A stretch of 64,000 nt of DNA from DASYTH01 sp035762905 (GCF_035762905.1 NZ_DASUCC010000070.1:62001-126000), one strand, 5' to 3'; positions 17,856-26,643 are shown, counted from the first letter of the stretch. The notes: a model not told the origin generated them from the letters alone. Translations and numbers: made by a program.

Positions 17856-18518
17856 TTAGCTGGCCGGGGGCTTGGGGTGGCGGAAGCCGGGGTGGTCGTC
17901 GGGCAGGGCGCGTTGGAAGGCGACCGCGCTGACCGCGATCGTGGCGGCGACCAGCGGCCAGGACAGGGCCACCCGGGCGATGCCGAGGGCGACCACCGAG
18001 CCGGTCACCCACAGCACCCCGTAGACCAGTACGCGCAGCGAGTACTGCAGCAGCACCCACACCCAGCTGGCCCGGCTGTAGGCGCGCAGCAGGTCCGGGT
18101 CCCGGCGCCAGCGGGTCTTCTGCCCGAGCAGGGTGCCGACCACCACGCCGAGCAGCGGCCAGCGGATCAGGATGCTCACCGCCCAGGCCAGCGCGCTGGC
18201 GATGTTGGCGAGCAGCTGGATGAGGAAGAAGTCCTGGGCCCGCCCGGTGTAGAGGGCGATCAGCGAGCCGGCCGCCACCGCGGCGACGCTGGCCAGCACC
18301 GCGGTCACCCGGTGGCCCTTGACCAGCCGGAACACTCCGATGACCACCCCGAAGGCCACCGCGACCCCGGCGCCCCACGCGATCGACCCGCCGGAGGCCA
18401 GCCACCCCACCACGAACACGGCCGGCGGCAGGCTGGCGTCGAACACGCCGCGCCGGCCGCCGAGCAGCTCGCGCAGCGACTCGCCGGGGGCGCGCTGATC
18501 GGTCGACGGCTCGGTCAC
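17856..18518 (-). CDS. DUF3159 family membrane protein
   Basis: A 220-residue membrane protein with about six hydrophobic helices and the DUF3159 hallmarks: GGRRGVFDASLPPAVFV, a TGRAQDFF loop, and a late basic segment RRDPDLLRAYSRASW. Function unknown. The start GTG 18518 lies downstream of a perfect inverted repeat of iron-box type. It is the last of four minus-strand genes after the EspG gene (52 bp), so it may belong to the ESX-type unit or have its own promoter. Confidence 0.85.
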   Translation of the reverse strand: MTEPSTDQRAPGESLRELLGGRRGVFDASLPPAVFVVGWLASGGSIAWGAGVAVAFGVVIGVFRLVKGHRVTAVLASVAAVAAGSLIALYTGRAQDFFLIQLLANIASALAWAVSILIRWPLLGVVVGTLLGQKTRWRRDPDLLRAYSRASWVWVLLQYSLRVLVYGVLWVTGSVVALGIARVALSWPLVAATIAVSAVAFQRALPDDHPGFRHPKPPAS

Positions 18519-18544
18519 ACACCCAGCCTGCCAAACCGCACCGA

Positions 18545-18562
18545 GGTTAGGTAGACCTAACC
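18545..18562. promoter_or_regulatory. iron-box-like operator (IdeR/DmdR type) before DUF3159 gene
   Basis: GGTTAGGT-AG-ACCTAACC has perfect 8-bp arms and a two-base centre, too tight for an RNA hairpin, so it is more likely a protein site. Aligned to the IdeR/DmdR consensus it matches at 14 of the 17 central positions. It lies 27-44 bp upstream of the DUF3159 start and 8 bp from the end of the EspG gene. Confidence 0.55.
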
Positions 18563-18570
18563 CGCCGAGG

Positions 18571-19371
18571 TCACTCCCGCAGTGCGGCCAGCATGAGCTC
18601 GTTGAGCCGGTGGGCCAGCCGCGGGTTGTCCGACGGCGCCAGGGTGGTCCAGTCCTCACCGTCCACGCCGTGGCTGACGCTGGTGGCGTAGCGGCCCTGG
18701 TCGGTGTCGAAGAAGCCGAACCCGGGCAGCCGCTGCGGCTTGCCGTGCTCGTCCCGCAGCACCAGGCCGAAGCTGCCGGCGCGCAACACCGGCCGCTCCA
18801 TGATCGTGTCCAGCCAGCGCTGCTCGGCGGTCCGGTCGGCCTGCCGGGTCGCGGTGCGCAGCACCGCACCACCCGGCTCGTCGCGCCGGTGCCGGCCGAC
18901 CCGGGCCGGCGCGCGGGACACCTGGGCGGCCGGCAGCGTCACCGACGGCCCCGGGCCGTACCGGTTGGGCGGCAACAGGTCCACGATCGAGGCGGCGATC
19001 GCCGAGTGGCGCACCATGGCCAGGCGGAGGTTCAGCTCGCGCTGCACGGCCAGCACGGCGCGCTTGCCGCGGGCCGCGACCACCGCACGCACCGGCAGCG
19101 GGTCGGTGAGCTCGGGCAGCGCGACCAGATCGATGGAGATCGTTGGCGCGGCCAGCAGGCGCAGCGCGTAGTCCAGGTCGGCGCCGATCCGGCCGTACAG
19201 GGCGAGATCGCGCCGCTCCAGCTCGGTGTAGACCGCCCGCCGGATCCGGTCCCGCTCCTCGGCGGTGTCGCCGTGGCCGGACACCTGGAGCGGAAACGGC
19301 AGCGTGCCGAGTTCGAGGTCCGCCCACAGGATGTCGACCATCGGCAGCGAAAGCTCGCCTATCACTGCCAT
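18571..19371 (-). CDS. EspG family ESX secretion chaperone
   Basis: A 266-residue protein resembling EspG, the cytosolic chaperone that binds PE/PPE dimers before type VII secretion. It begins MAVIGELSLPMVDILWADL and has the EspG alpha/beta layout: an N-terminal sheet, a central region with AVVAARGKRAVLAVQ, and a C-terminal segment ending in helical NPRLAHRLNELMLAAL. There is no signal peptide or membrane helix. It directly follows the PPE-like gene (22 bp). The identification rests on fold pattern and context together. Confidence 0.82.
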   Translation of the reverse strand: MAVIGELSLPMVDILWADLELGTLPFPLQVSGHGDTAEERDRIRRAVYTELERRDLALYGRIGADLDYALRLLAAPTISIDLVALPELTDPLPVRAVVAARGKRAVLAVQRELNLRLAMVRHSAIAASIVDLLPPNRYGPGPSVTLPAAQVSRAPARVGRHRRDEPGGAVLRTATRQADRTAEQRWLDTIMERPVLRAGSFGLVLRDEHGKPQRLPGFGFFDTDQGRYATSVSHGVDGEDWTTLAPSDNPRLAHRLNELMLAALRE

Positions 19372-19393
19372 GTGGGCGGTTCTCCGGTGCGGG

Positions 19394-20620
19394 TCATTCT
19401 TGACCGATGACCGGCGGGGCGGTCATCTCGGTGGCGCCGAACATACCCTCCATGTCCGGCTCGATCAGATACTCCGGCCGCTTGCGCTCGGCCTCGTCGG
19501 CGCCCGGCGCGCGGGCCGCGCCGGCCACCGCGGGCTCGGGTCCGGTCGCGGCGTAGCGCCCGGTCGGCCCGAACCCGGTGGCCTGGCTGCCGCCCGGGCC
19601 GAACCCGGGGGGCAGCGCGGCGCCGGGCAGCGTCCCGCCCGGACCGAACCCCTCGGCCGGGAGCGGGAACGACGGCGCGGCGAACGCGGCCGGGGTGGTT
19701 GCCGGTGGCGGCGGCAGCGAGACCGCCTGGGCCAGCGGCGGCGCGGCCGTCTGGGCCACGACGGGCGGCGGGGCGGGCGGTGCCAGCGGCGCCACCGGGG
19801 CCACCGGGGCCGGCGGCGCCGGGACCGCCTGCACCGGCACGGCCGGTGGGCCGGGTCGGGCCGATGGGCCGGGCACGACCGGCGGCGCGGGCCGAACCGG
19901 TGCCGGCGCCGCCGGTGCCACCGGCCGGACCGGTGCCGCCGCGTGGCCCGGTTGACCGGGGAGAACCGGCGGGGCGATCGGGCCATTGCCCCCGGGGGTG
20001 GGCGGGGCGACCGGCTCGTGGCCGGCGTTGAACCCGACCGGCGGCCCGGCGCCCGCGCTCAGTGCGGGCGGCGGATCGAACACCGGAATCCCGGCCGCGG
20101 CCTGCCCGAAGGCCCGGTCACGGTCCAGCACCACCCGCACCGCTTCCTCGTGCGCCGCGTCGCTTTCCTGCTTGCGCGCGTACATGGCCTGCGGCAGCGC
20201 GGCCACGTCGAAGATGCTGCCGGTGGCCGTGGCCTCCCTGATCATCTGCGCCGGGTCGTACGGCACCGGCGCCGGCATCATGCTCTTCGCCGTGCCGGCC
20301 GCCTCGGCCTGGCGCCCGATCGCCACCGCGGCGGCCTGGTAGTGCGCGCCGGTCCGCTTGCTCCACTCGGCCACCCGGGCCAGCTGCATCCGCATCGCCG
20401 CGGCCGCGTCGCCGGTCCAACCGCCCTCGGACTGCGCCATGGCGCGCTCGAACAGGGTGGCCGCCTCGTCGAACCCGGCCGCCATCTCGGCCCAGCCGTC
20501 CGCCACCGCCTGCGCCCCGGCGGGCTGCGCCGCGTCGGTCATCTCCTTGAGCGCCTCGTGCGTGCGAGTCCTGGGGTTCATGCTCGGGGTGGGCACCGCC
20601 CGCCCATCGTCACCGGCCAT
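19394..20620 (-). CDS. PPE-like / WXG-type ESX substrate with long proline-rich tail
   Basis: A 408-residue protein. Residues about 20-170 are helical, with a GGWTGDAAAAM turn (WxG) typical of the helical hairpin of ESX substrates. The rest (about 190-390) is low-complexity Pro/Ala/Val with repeated APAPVRP-like words. There is no signal peptide. It lies between the PE-like and EspG genes, 38 bp after the former. The family role would be export as a heterodimer with the PE-like partner. The start ATG 20620 is preceded by a weak GAAGGG; the true PPE motif is absent. Confidence 0.78.
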   Translation of the reverse strand: MAGDDGRAVPTPSMNPRTRTHEALKEMTDAAQPAGAQAVADGWAEMAAGFDEAATLFERAMAQSEGGWTGDAAAAMRMQLARVAEWSKRTGAHYQAAAVAIGRQAEAAGTAKSMMPAPVPYDPAQMIREATATGSIFDVAALPQAMYARKQESDAAHEEAVRVVLDRDRAFGQAAAGIPVFDPPPALSAGAGPPVGFNAGHEPVAPPTPGGNGPIAPPVLPGQPGHAAAPVRPVAPAAPAPVRPAPPVVPGPSARPGPPAVPVQAVPAPPAPVAPVAPLAPPAPPPVVAQTAAPPLAQAVSLPPPPATTPAAFAAPSFPLPAEGFGPGGTLPGAALPPGFGPGGSQATGFGPTGRYAATGPEPAVAGAARAPGADEAERKRPEYLIEPDMEGMFGATEMTAPPVIGQE

Positions 20621-20658
20621 CTCGCGACCCTTCGAATCAGCCTTGCGGCCTGGACAAC

Positions 20659-21051
20659 CTAGCGGTCCCCCTGCGCACCGTTGCTGATGGCCGAGGCACC
20701 GTCCTGATCGGTGCCCCGGTAGCTGGCCATGCTGCGGACCACGGCCTCCTTGAGCGTCTCGAGCTCCTGCACGAACCGGGCCAGAATGTCCTGCGAGGAG
20801 TCCGACCTGCCGTTGGCCAGCCGCTGGTTGAACGCGCCGATCTCCGCACCGAAGCCGCCGCCGAGCGGGGTCGGCACGGCGACGCCGTGGCCGGACCGGC
20901 GCATCCGCTCGGTCAGCTCCTGGATGTCGTTCAGGAACTTGAGCGTGGTCTCGCCGGTGTGCGGGTCGACCTGCAGGGCGCCCGAGGTGGCCGCGCCGTA
21001 GATGGTGTCGAGGACGCTGCCGGCCCTGCCTGCGGACGGGTCGAGGTACAC
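20659..21051 (-). CDS. small PE/WXG100-like ESX substrate
   Basis: A 130-residue helical protein with no signal peptide. It has YRGTD at 111-115, fitting the type VII secretion signal YxxxD/E after the second helix. The position ahead of a PPE-like gene and an EspG gene supports a PE-like role. GTG 21051 has GAGGAG ten bases upstream. No ESX core genes (eccB-E, mycP) are in the window, so it must use a machine encoded elsewhere. Confidence 0.75.
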   Translation of the reverse strand: MYLDPSAGRAGSVLDTIYGAATSGALQVDPHTGETTLKFLNDIQELTERMRRSGHGVAVPTPLGGGFGAEIGAFNQRLANGRSDSSQDILARFVQELETLKEAVVRSMASYRGTDQDGASAISNGAQGDR

Positions 21052-21233
21052 CGGGTGCTCCTCGTGGGTGATCGGGCGCTAACAGGGAGCAGCGTACCTA
21101 CGAGGGATGCCGGCACGCGGCGGGTTCCGCCAAGTCGTCATGGAACGGAGCTTGTCCACCCGAATGGCCTACCGGCATCCTAGGCAGTTGAAATCAATGG
21201 GTGACGCCTACGGATGGCTACGGGAGGGACACC

Positions 21234-22025
21234 GTGCGCGGCTGGGACAGTTGGATCGCTATTGGGGACAGCTTCACCGAGGGGCTGAGCGACGAGGCGC
21301 CGGACGGCGGTTACCTCGGCTGGGCCGACCGGTTGGCCGGCATGATCGCCGCCGGCAACCGCGACTTCCGCTACGCCAACCTCGCGCTGCGCGGCAAGAT
21401 GCTCGCCGAGATCGTCGACGAGCAGGTTCCCGTTGTGCGCAGCGAAAAGCCCGATCTGGTCACCTTGTGCGGGGGCGGTAACGACATCGTCACTCCGGGC
21501 ACCGATGTGGACGACATCGCCGACCTGTTCGAGCGGACGGTGATCGAGATCGCCGCCGCGGGCAGCCAGGTGGTGATCTTCACCGGCCCGGATCCCAAGC
21601 CGCAGCCGCTGCTGCGCCGGGTGCGCGGCAAGGTGGCCATCTACAACGGACACCTGCGCGCGATCGCCGACCGGCACGGCGCGACGCTGGTCGACCTGTG
21701 GGCCATGGACGTGTTGCGCGACCGCAGGGCATGGAGCGAGGACCGGCTGCACTTCTCCACCGAGGGTCACAAGCGGATCGCGCTGCGCACCGCCGACGTG
21801 CTCGGCCTGCCGGCCACCACCGACTGGCGGGATCCGTGGCCGCCGGCCACTCCGGTGCCGTGGCTGCGCGGCCGGCAGGCCGACCTGGCCTGGACCAGGT
21901 CACACCTGCTTCCCTGGGTACAGCGGCAGATCCGGGGCACCTCGATGGGGGATGGCCTGCAGCCGAAACGGCCCGCGCTGGCTCCGGTCAGCGACCCCGC
22001 GGACGGCACCAACGCGGTGGTCTGA
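21234..22025 (+). CDS. SGNH/GDSL hydrolase
   Basis: A 263-residue esterase-fold hydrolase. Block I GDSFTEG contains the nucleophile Ser, block III is GGGND, and block V DRLHFSTEGH contains Asp and His. There is no signal peptide, so it is predicted cytoplasmic. After the hydrolase core (to about 215), the C-terminal 45 residues are basic and Pro-rich. GTG 21234 has GGGAGG upstream. It could be an acyl esterase, thioesterase or lipase; the substrate is not deducible. Confidence 0.92.
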   Translation: MRGWDSWIAIGDSFTEGLSDEAPDGGYLGWADRLAGMIAAGNRDFRYANLALRGKMLAEIVDEQVPVVRSEKPDLVTLCGGGNDIVTPGTDVDDIADLFERTVIEIAAAGSQVVIFTGPDPKPQPLLRRVRGKVAIYNGHLRAIADRHGATLVDLWAMDVLRDRRAWSEDRLHFSTEGHKRIALRTADVLGLPATTDWRDPWPPATPVPWLRGRQADLAWTRSHLLPWVQRQIRGTSMGDGLQPKRPALAPVSDPADGTNAVV

Positions 22026-22050
22026 CCGGCTTCGGTCCGCACCAGACGAA

Positions 22051-22083
22051 CCGGCCGGCGCACTCCCCCGAGGCGCCGGCCGG
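22051..22083. terminator. hairpin after SGNH hydrolase gene
   Basis: A perfect 11-bp inverted repeat (CCGGCCGGCGC / GCGCCGGCCGG) with an 11-base loop, 25 bases after the stop. The rest of the gap to 22191 holds no frame or other signal that I could see. Confidence 0.7.
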
Positions 22084-22191
22084 CTGGTCCGGGCAGCGCA
22101 CCCCCACGTTGGTGGCGTCGCCCGAGGCGCCTTGACCCGTAAGCGCCGGGCGCAGCCTGCCAGGTTCCCGCGTGATGCCACTAACTGTTCG

Positions 22192-24369
22192 CTAAACGCC
22201 GGCGAGGTGGAAGCCGGCGAGCCAGATCAGCGGGGCGGTCAGTCCACGTGAGCCGGAGGAAAGATCACTCACGATCCGGGCCAACCGGACCAAATCGTCC
22301 TGGGCTCCGGCCGCGGAGCCGGCCTCGGCGACCGCGACCAGGTTGGTCCATTCCCGTTCCAACCAGCCGGCGGCCTGCTGGGCCGTGTCGAGCGACGGGC
22401 CGGGCACCTGCCGGTGGTCCAGGCGGTCCAGTTCGCGCTCGGCCGCGGCCGGGTTGAGTAACCGGCGGGCGGCGGCCGCGGTGACCAGGTAGTAGCGCAG
22501 CAGCCGGCGCAGGCTCTCGGCGCGCTCGTCGTCGGCGAGCTCGATGCCGGCCAGTTCCGCGGCGTAGATCCGGACCAGGTCGTGCATGACGAACATGTCC
22601 GGGCTGACCTCGGTGACCATAAAGGACTCGGCCAGGCCGCGCAGCCGCCTGCGCGCCTCGGTCAGGTCGGTGCCGCACAGCGCCGCGGTCGAGTACGGGC
22701 CTAGCCAGGAGCCGGGGAACATGCCGGCCAACCGCAGCGTGCCGGCCAGGGTGGGCCGCAGTGCTCGATAGGTGACGTCCAGCGCGGCCCGCACACTGGT
22801 GTCGGCGCCCTCGACGTCCAGCGCGCCCAGCCGGGTGTGCTCGTCGGCCAGTTCGCCGGCCAGGTCGGCCAGCGACCACTGTGGACGGGCGGCCAGCCGG
22901 GCGCCGACGATGCGCAGCGCCAGCGGCAGGTGCCCGCACAGCTCGGCCAGCCGGGCGGCGTGCTCCCGGTCGGTGTCCTTGATCGGCGTGCCGGCGGTCT
23001 CCTCGATCAGCCGCTCCGCGGTGGCCGCCTCCAGCGTGTCCAGCACCAGCAGCCGCGCGGCCAGCCCGGCCACCAGGCCGTCCAGCCGGACCCGGCTGGT
23101 GATCAGCACCAGCGACGAGGAGGTGCCGCCCGGCAGCAGCGGGCGGACCTGGTCGGAGTCGCGGGCGTCGTCCAGCACCACCAGCACCCGTCGCTCGGCC
23201 AGCAGCGAGCGGTACAGCGCGGCCCGCTCGTCGAGGTCCATCGGCACGTCGTCCGGCCGCACCCCGAGCGCCAGCAGGAACTGGGCCAGCACCTCGGCCG
23301 GGTCGGCCGGCGGGTGCCGCGGGTCGAACCCGCGTAACCCGGCGAAGATGTGACCGTCGGGAAACTTGGTGGCCACCTGGTTGGCCCAGCGAACCGTCAG
23401 CGCGGTCTTGCCGATCCCGGGTGGTCCGGCGACCAGCGCGACCGCCGTGGTCCGCTTGTCCATCCCGGCGAGCAGCCGGTCCAGCCAGTCCTGCTCCAGC
23501 TCCCGGCCGCAGAACCCGGCCGGCGCCATCGGCAGCTGCGCCGGTACCACCACGCCCACCCGCGGCGACAGCGTCGACTCGGCCTGCGGATCCAGCAGCG
23601 TCGTGTCGTCGCGCAGCACCCGGGCGTGCAGCGCGCGCAGCGCCGGACCCGGCTCGATGCCGGAATGACTGGCCGCGAGCTGGGCGAACCGCTGGTAGGC
23701 GCCCAACGCCGCGGTGCGCCGCCCGGACCGGTACAGCGCCAGCAGCAGCTGGCCGACCAGCCGCTCCCGGAACGGGTGCTCCTCGACCAGCCCGGTCAGC
23801 TCACCGATCACCTCGTTGTGCCGGCCCAACTCCAGATCCGCCTCGATCCGGCCCTCCAGCACGGTCAGCCGCAGCTCGGCCAGCTCCGGTGCGCGCACCC
23901 GGCCGCCGATGTCGGCCAGCGCCGGACCGCGCCACAGGTTCTGCGCGGCGCGCAACAGCTCGGCCCGGCGCACCGCCGGTGCCCCCCAGGCGTCGGCGAC
24001 CAGCTGCCGGGCCACCGTGACATCGATCAGCTGCTCGTCGATCAGCAGCTGGTAGCCGGGCGGGTTGGTGACGATCCGCACCTGTCCGGACGGATCCACC
24101 GAGGCGAGCCTTTGCCGTAACCGGGACACGTAACCCTGCACCATGGTCCGGGCCGACTCGGGCGGCTCATGCGCCCACAGCACGTCCACGATCCGGTCCA
24201 GCCCCACCACCTGGTTCGGCTCCAGCAGCAGCATGGCAAGCAACCCACGCGCGCCGGAGCCGCCGAGCGGCACCGGGCGGTCGTCGACCAGCACCTGAAC
24301 CGGGCCGAGCAGCCGGAACCGGAGACCGCCGCGAGCACGGGTCGTGCCGGATGTCTCCGGTGTGCCCAT
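22192..24369 (-). CDS. AfsR/SARP-type regulator (OmpR-like HTH, BTAD, NB-ARC), no TPR tail
   Basis: A 725-residue regulator. Domains in order: winged helix (about 15-105), bacterial transcriptional activation domain (about 110-255), then an NB-ARC ATPase (about 280-560) with Walker A GPPGIGKTAL near 316 and Walker B RVLVVLDDARD, followed by a helical region. AfsR proteins usually continue with TPR repeats to 900-1000 residues; this one stops early, at a natural-looking end. It could be a naturally short form or a truncation. SARP-ATPases activate secondary-metabolism or development genes, but no such cluster adjoins it. Confidence 0.9.
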   Translation of the reverse strand: MGTPETSGTTRARGGLRFRLLGPVQVLVDDRPVPLGGSGARGLLAMLLLEPNQVVGLDRIVDVLWAHEPPESARTMVQGYVSRLRQRLASVDPSGQVRIVTNPPGYQLLIDEQLIDVTVARQLVADAWGAPAVRRAELLRAAQNLWRGPALADIGGRVRAPELAELRLTVLEGRIEADLELGRHNEVIGELTGLVEEHPFRERLVGQLLLALYRSGRRTAALGAYQRFAQLAASHSGIEPGPALRALHARVLRDDTTLLDPQAESTLSPRVGVVVPAQLPMAPAGFCGRELEQDWLDRLLAGMDKRTTAVALVAGPPGIGKTALTVRWANQVATKFPDGHIFAGLRGFDPRHPPADPAEVLAQFLLALGVRPDDVPMDLDERAALYRSLLAERRVLVVLDDARDSDQVRPLLPGGTSSSLVLITSRVRLDGLVAGLAARLLVLDTLEAATAERLIEETAGTPIKDTDREHAARLAELCGHLPLALRIVGARLAARPQWSLADLAGELADEHTRLGALDVEGADTSVRAALDVTYRALRPTLAGTLRLAGMFPGSWLGPYSTAALCGTDLTEARRRLRGLAESFMVTEVSPDMFVMHDLVRIYAAELAGIELADDERAESLRRLLRYYLVTAAAARRLLNPAAAERELDRLDHRQVPGPSLDTAQQAAGWLEREWTNLVAVAEAGSAAGAQDDLVRLARIVSDLSSGSRGLTAPLIWLAGFHLAGV

Positions 24370-24789
24370 GCACTACCACCCCCAGTTCACCCAGCCTCCC
24401 ACTGCCGGGTCCGTTGCTAGGACAACTTAGAGGGGATGGCCGGGGTTACGCGATGTGATGGGTGGAATTTGTCAGTCGCTGTCATCCGGTTGGCCTAATG
24501 GTTCGGAACTGGACTGTCGGTGTCCCGGCCTATCGTGCGCATCGTGATCAGGACCGATCTTCGCCGCGCCGTCGTCGAGGAGTTACGCGCGGCGTCCCCC
24601 AGCCGGCGTAGTGCCTCTTCCGCGGCCCGCAGGACGCGCGCCGGACGGCCGCGACGGGTGCGGACGGCGGCCACGTCGTCCGCACCGTCGCTACGTCGCT
24701 AAACTGGCCTCGCGGTTGAGCAACCAGCCGGACCCGGAATGACCTGCGTCCACAACGCGCTGGCGCTGGCGATCGCGAGGAGAATAGGT
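24370..24789. other. 420-base gap before STAS gene
   Basis: It holds the upstream region of the AfsR-like gene (24370-24480, relatively AT-richer) and, from 24520, a 60-codon open frame rich in Arg/Ser that has no ribosome site and no recognisable family. I do not call that frame a gene. No repeats or RNA structures were noticed. Confidence 0.4.
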
Positions 24790-25200
24790 ATGAACAACCC
24801 GGTTCGCACGGAGGATCCCTCCGATCCGACCCCTGGGGTCGAGGCCATGGCAACGGCCCCGCCCATCGAGTTCGAGATCGACGAGCCGGCCGCGGACGCG
24901 GTGGTCATCCGGCCGATCGGCGATCTCGACCTGCTCACCGCAGCGCTGCTGCGGGAGGCGTTGCTTCCGCATGTCGAGCGATCCGGTCACCGGGTGGTGC
25001 TCGACCTCACCGGGATCGGCTTCCTCGGCTCCGCCGGCCTGTCCGAGCTGGTGGCGGCCAACGAGGCGGCCGCGGCCAACGGGTCCACGCTGTTGCTGGT
25101 GGCCAGCACCCGGGCGGTGCTCCGGCCGATCGAGATCACCGGCCTGAGCCCGCTGTTCCGGATGTTCGAATCGACCGACGCGGCACTCGCCGACGTGTGA
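24790..25200 (+). CDS. STAS-domain anti-sigma factor antagonist
   Basis: A 136-residue protein with a STAS domain over about 35-130. The phosphorylatable serine region is FLGSAGLSEL, corresponding to the D-S-S/T-G site of SpoIIAA/RsbV; here the preceding residue is Gly rather than Asp, and Ser is kept. Such proteins, when unphosphorylated, bind a kinase/anti-sigma factor and free a stress sigma factor. GAGGAG lies nine bases before ATG 24790. No anti-sigma kinase adjoins it. It heads a row of stress-type genes. Confidence 0.88.
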   Translation: MNNPVRTEDPSDPTPGVEAMATAPPIEFEIDEPAADAVVIRPIGDLDLLTAALLREALLPHVERSGHRVVLDLTGIGFLGSAGLSELVAANEAAAANGSTLLLVASTRAVLRPIEITGLSPLFRMFESTDAALADV

Positions 25201-25261
25201 GGCGACGGCGGTCGGGGTAGGCCTTCGACGGGAACCCAGTTCCGAAGGAGGCAAGAGAACC

Positions 25262-25759
25262 GTGACCACGATCGAGCAGTCGATCGATGTGCAAGCCCCG
25301 GTCAGCCGGACGTACAACCAGTGGACCCAGTTCGAGTCGTTCCCGGCCTTCATGGACGGGGTCGAGCGGATCCGCCAGGTGACGCCCACCCGCACGCACT
25401 GGGAGATCAATATCGGTGGGATCCGCCGTGAGTTCGACGCGGAGATCACCGAGCAGCATCCGGACGAGCGCGTGGCCTGGAAGACCGTCGACGGTCCCGA
25501 GCACGGCGGAGTCGTCACGTTCCATCGGCTCGATGACGAGACCACCCGGGTGAGCCTCCAGATGGAGTACCACCCGGACACGCTGACCGAGAAGGCCGGC
25601 GCCGCGCTCGGCGCGGTCGGCAGCCGGGTCAAGAGCGATCTGGCTCGGTTCAAGCACTTCATCGAGAACCGCGGTCAGGAGACCGGCGCGTGGCGCGGCG
25701 AGGTGCCGCGCTCGCCCCAACCGGGTGAGACCGCCTACCCGGGCGGTACGCCGCTCTGA
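25262..25759 (+). CDS. SRPBCC (polyketide cyclase/START-like) family protein
   Basis: A 165-residue protein. Residues 1-145 show the SRPBCC pattern: IEQSIDVQAPVSRTYNQWTQFESFPAFM at the start and a C-terminal helix SRVKSDLARFKHFIE. The tail is Pro/Gly-rich. The fold binds hydrophobic ligands; in actinobacteria this subtype is frequently found among stress genes. AAGGAGG lies upstream of GTG 25262. A strong terminator follows. Function not established. Confidence 0.88.
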   Translation: MTTIEQSIDVQAPVSRTYNQWTQFESFPAFMDGVERIRQVTPTRTHWEINIGGIRREFDAEITEQHPDERVAWKTVDGPEHGGVVTFHRLDDETTRVSLQMEYHPDTLTEKAGAALGAVGSRVKSDLARFKHFIENRGQETGAWRGEVPRSPQPGETAYPGGTPL

Positions 25760-25774
25760 TCTGCGGCACCCTTG

Positions 25775-25806
25775 GGCAGGGCCCCGCCGGGCGGCGGGGC
25801 CCTGCC
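25775..25806. terminator. strong GC-rich hairpin after SRPBCC gene
   Basis: A perfect 14-bp stem (25775-25788 with 25793-25806) around a four-base loop, 16 bases after the stop. It separates the SRPBCC gene from the acidic small protein at 25833, whose ribosome site follows it closely. Confidence 0.85.
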
Positions 25807-25832
25807 CCGTACGTGGGACGGAGGAGACGACG

Positions 25833-26015
25833 ATGACCGAACCCGGAGAGCTCGGCTACGAGCAGCCGGAGGCCGACGTGCTGGACCAGCGGCGCGAGGA
25901 GGGGCCCCCGGACGAGCCCGGGCTTGAGCCGTTCGGCGAGGTGCCGGTGGAAGCCGACGAGGCCGACCTGATGGAACAACATCGGGTGGTTCCGGCCTAC
26001 GACGAGGACAACTGA
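25833..26015 (+). CDS. small acidic protein of unknown function
   Basis: A 60-residue, strongly acidic protein with EPxGExPVEADEADLMEQ in the middle, a pattern I associate with small actinobacterial hypotheticals found near stress genes. There are no membrane segments and no cysteines. GAGGAG eight bases before ATG 25833 is a good ribosome site. It is probably intrinsically disordered. Function unknown. Confidence 0.8.
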   Translation: MTEPGELGYEQPEADVLDQRREEGPPDEPGLEPFGEVPVEADEADLMEQHRVVPAYDEDN

Positions 26016-26082
26016 CGTTTAGTGCCACGGAACCCGCGGTAGCCGAACCTGAGCGGACAAATCGAGAAACAGGTGAGGTGAC

Positions 26083-26643
26083 ATGCCGTCCACCATTGAC
26101 GGAAGGAAGGTCGCGTTCCTGGCGACCGACGGAGTGGAGCAGGTCGAGTTGGACCGGCCGTGGCAGGCGGTCCGGGACGCCGGCGGCACCCCGGAGTTGG
26201 TCTCCTTCCAGGCCGGCGAGATCCAGGGCTTCAACCATCTGGACAAGGCCGACCGCAGGAAGGTGGATCGGACCCTGGACGAGGCCCGGGCCGCCGACTA
26301 CGACGCGCTGGTGCTGCCCGGCGGGGTGGCCAACGGCGACTTCGTCCGGGCCGACGAGCGGGCCGTGCGGTTCGTCCGGTCGTTCATCGACGACGGGAAG
26401 CCGGTTTCGGTGATCTGCCACGGCGGCTGGGTGCTGATCGAGGCCGGTGCGGTTCGCGGCCGACGGATGACCTCGTGGCCCAGCATGAAGACCGACCTGA
26501 CCTGTGCCGGCGCCGACTGGGTCGACGAGGAGGTCGTCGTGGACCGCGGTCTGGTCTCCAGCCGCAAGCCGCAGGACCTGGATGCGTTCTGCGCCAAGAC
26601 GATCGAGGAGATCGCGGAAGGCCGGCACGCCGCCGTCCGGTGA
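26083..26643 (+). CDS. DJ-1/PfpI family protein (YhbO-like)
   Basis: A 186-residue class I glutamine-amidotransferase-fold protein. The nucleophile elbow is VICHGGW with Cys112 followed by His113, and the acidic partner is in the EQVEL segment (Glu19 or Glu22). This matches PfpI/YhbO-type stress proteins, reported as glyoxalase/deglycase or protease. ATG 26083 is preceded by GGTGAGGTG. It stands in the row of stress-type genes. Confidence 0.92.
   Translation: MPSTIDGRKVAFLATDGVEQVELDRPWQAVRDAGGTPELVSFQAGEIQGFNHLDKADRRKVDRTLDEARAADYDALVLPGGVANGDFVRADERAVRFVRSFIDDGKPVSVICHGGWVLIEAGAVRGRRMTSWPSMKTDLTCAGADWVDEEVVVDRGLVSSRKPQDLDAFCAKTIEEIAEGRHAAVR

Noticed and set aside
22192..24369. AfsR-like gene as a pseudogene
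   Set aside because: The frame is intact with good motifs to the NB-ARC and helical part. A shorter natural form is as likely as a truncation, so I report it as a finding instead.
24520..24702. 60-codon Arg/Ser-rich frame before the STAS gene
   Set aside because: No ribosome site, no family resemblance, no partner; kept only as a note on the gap.
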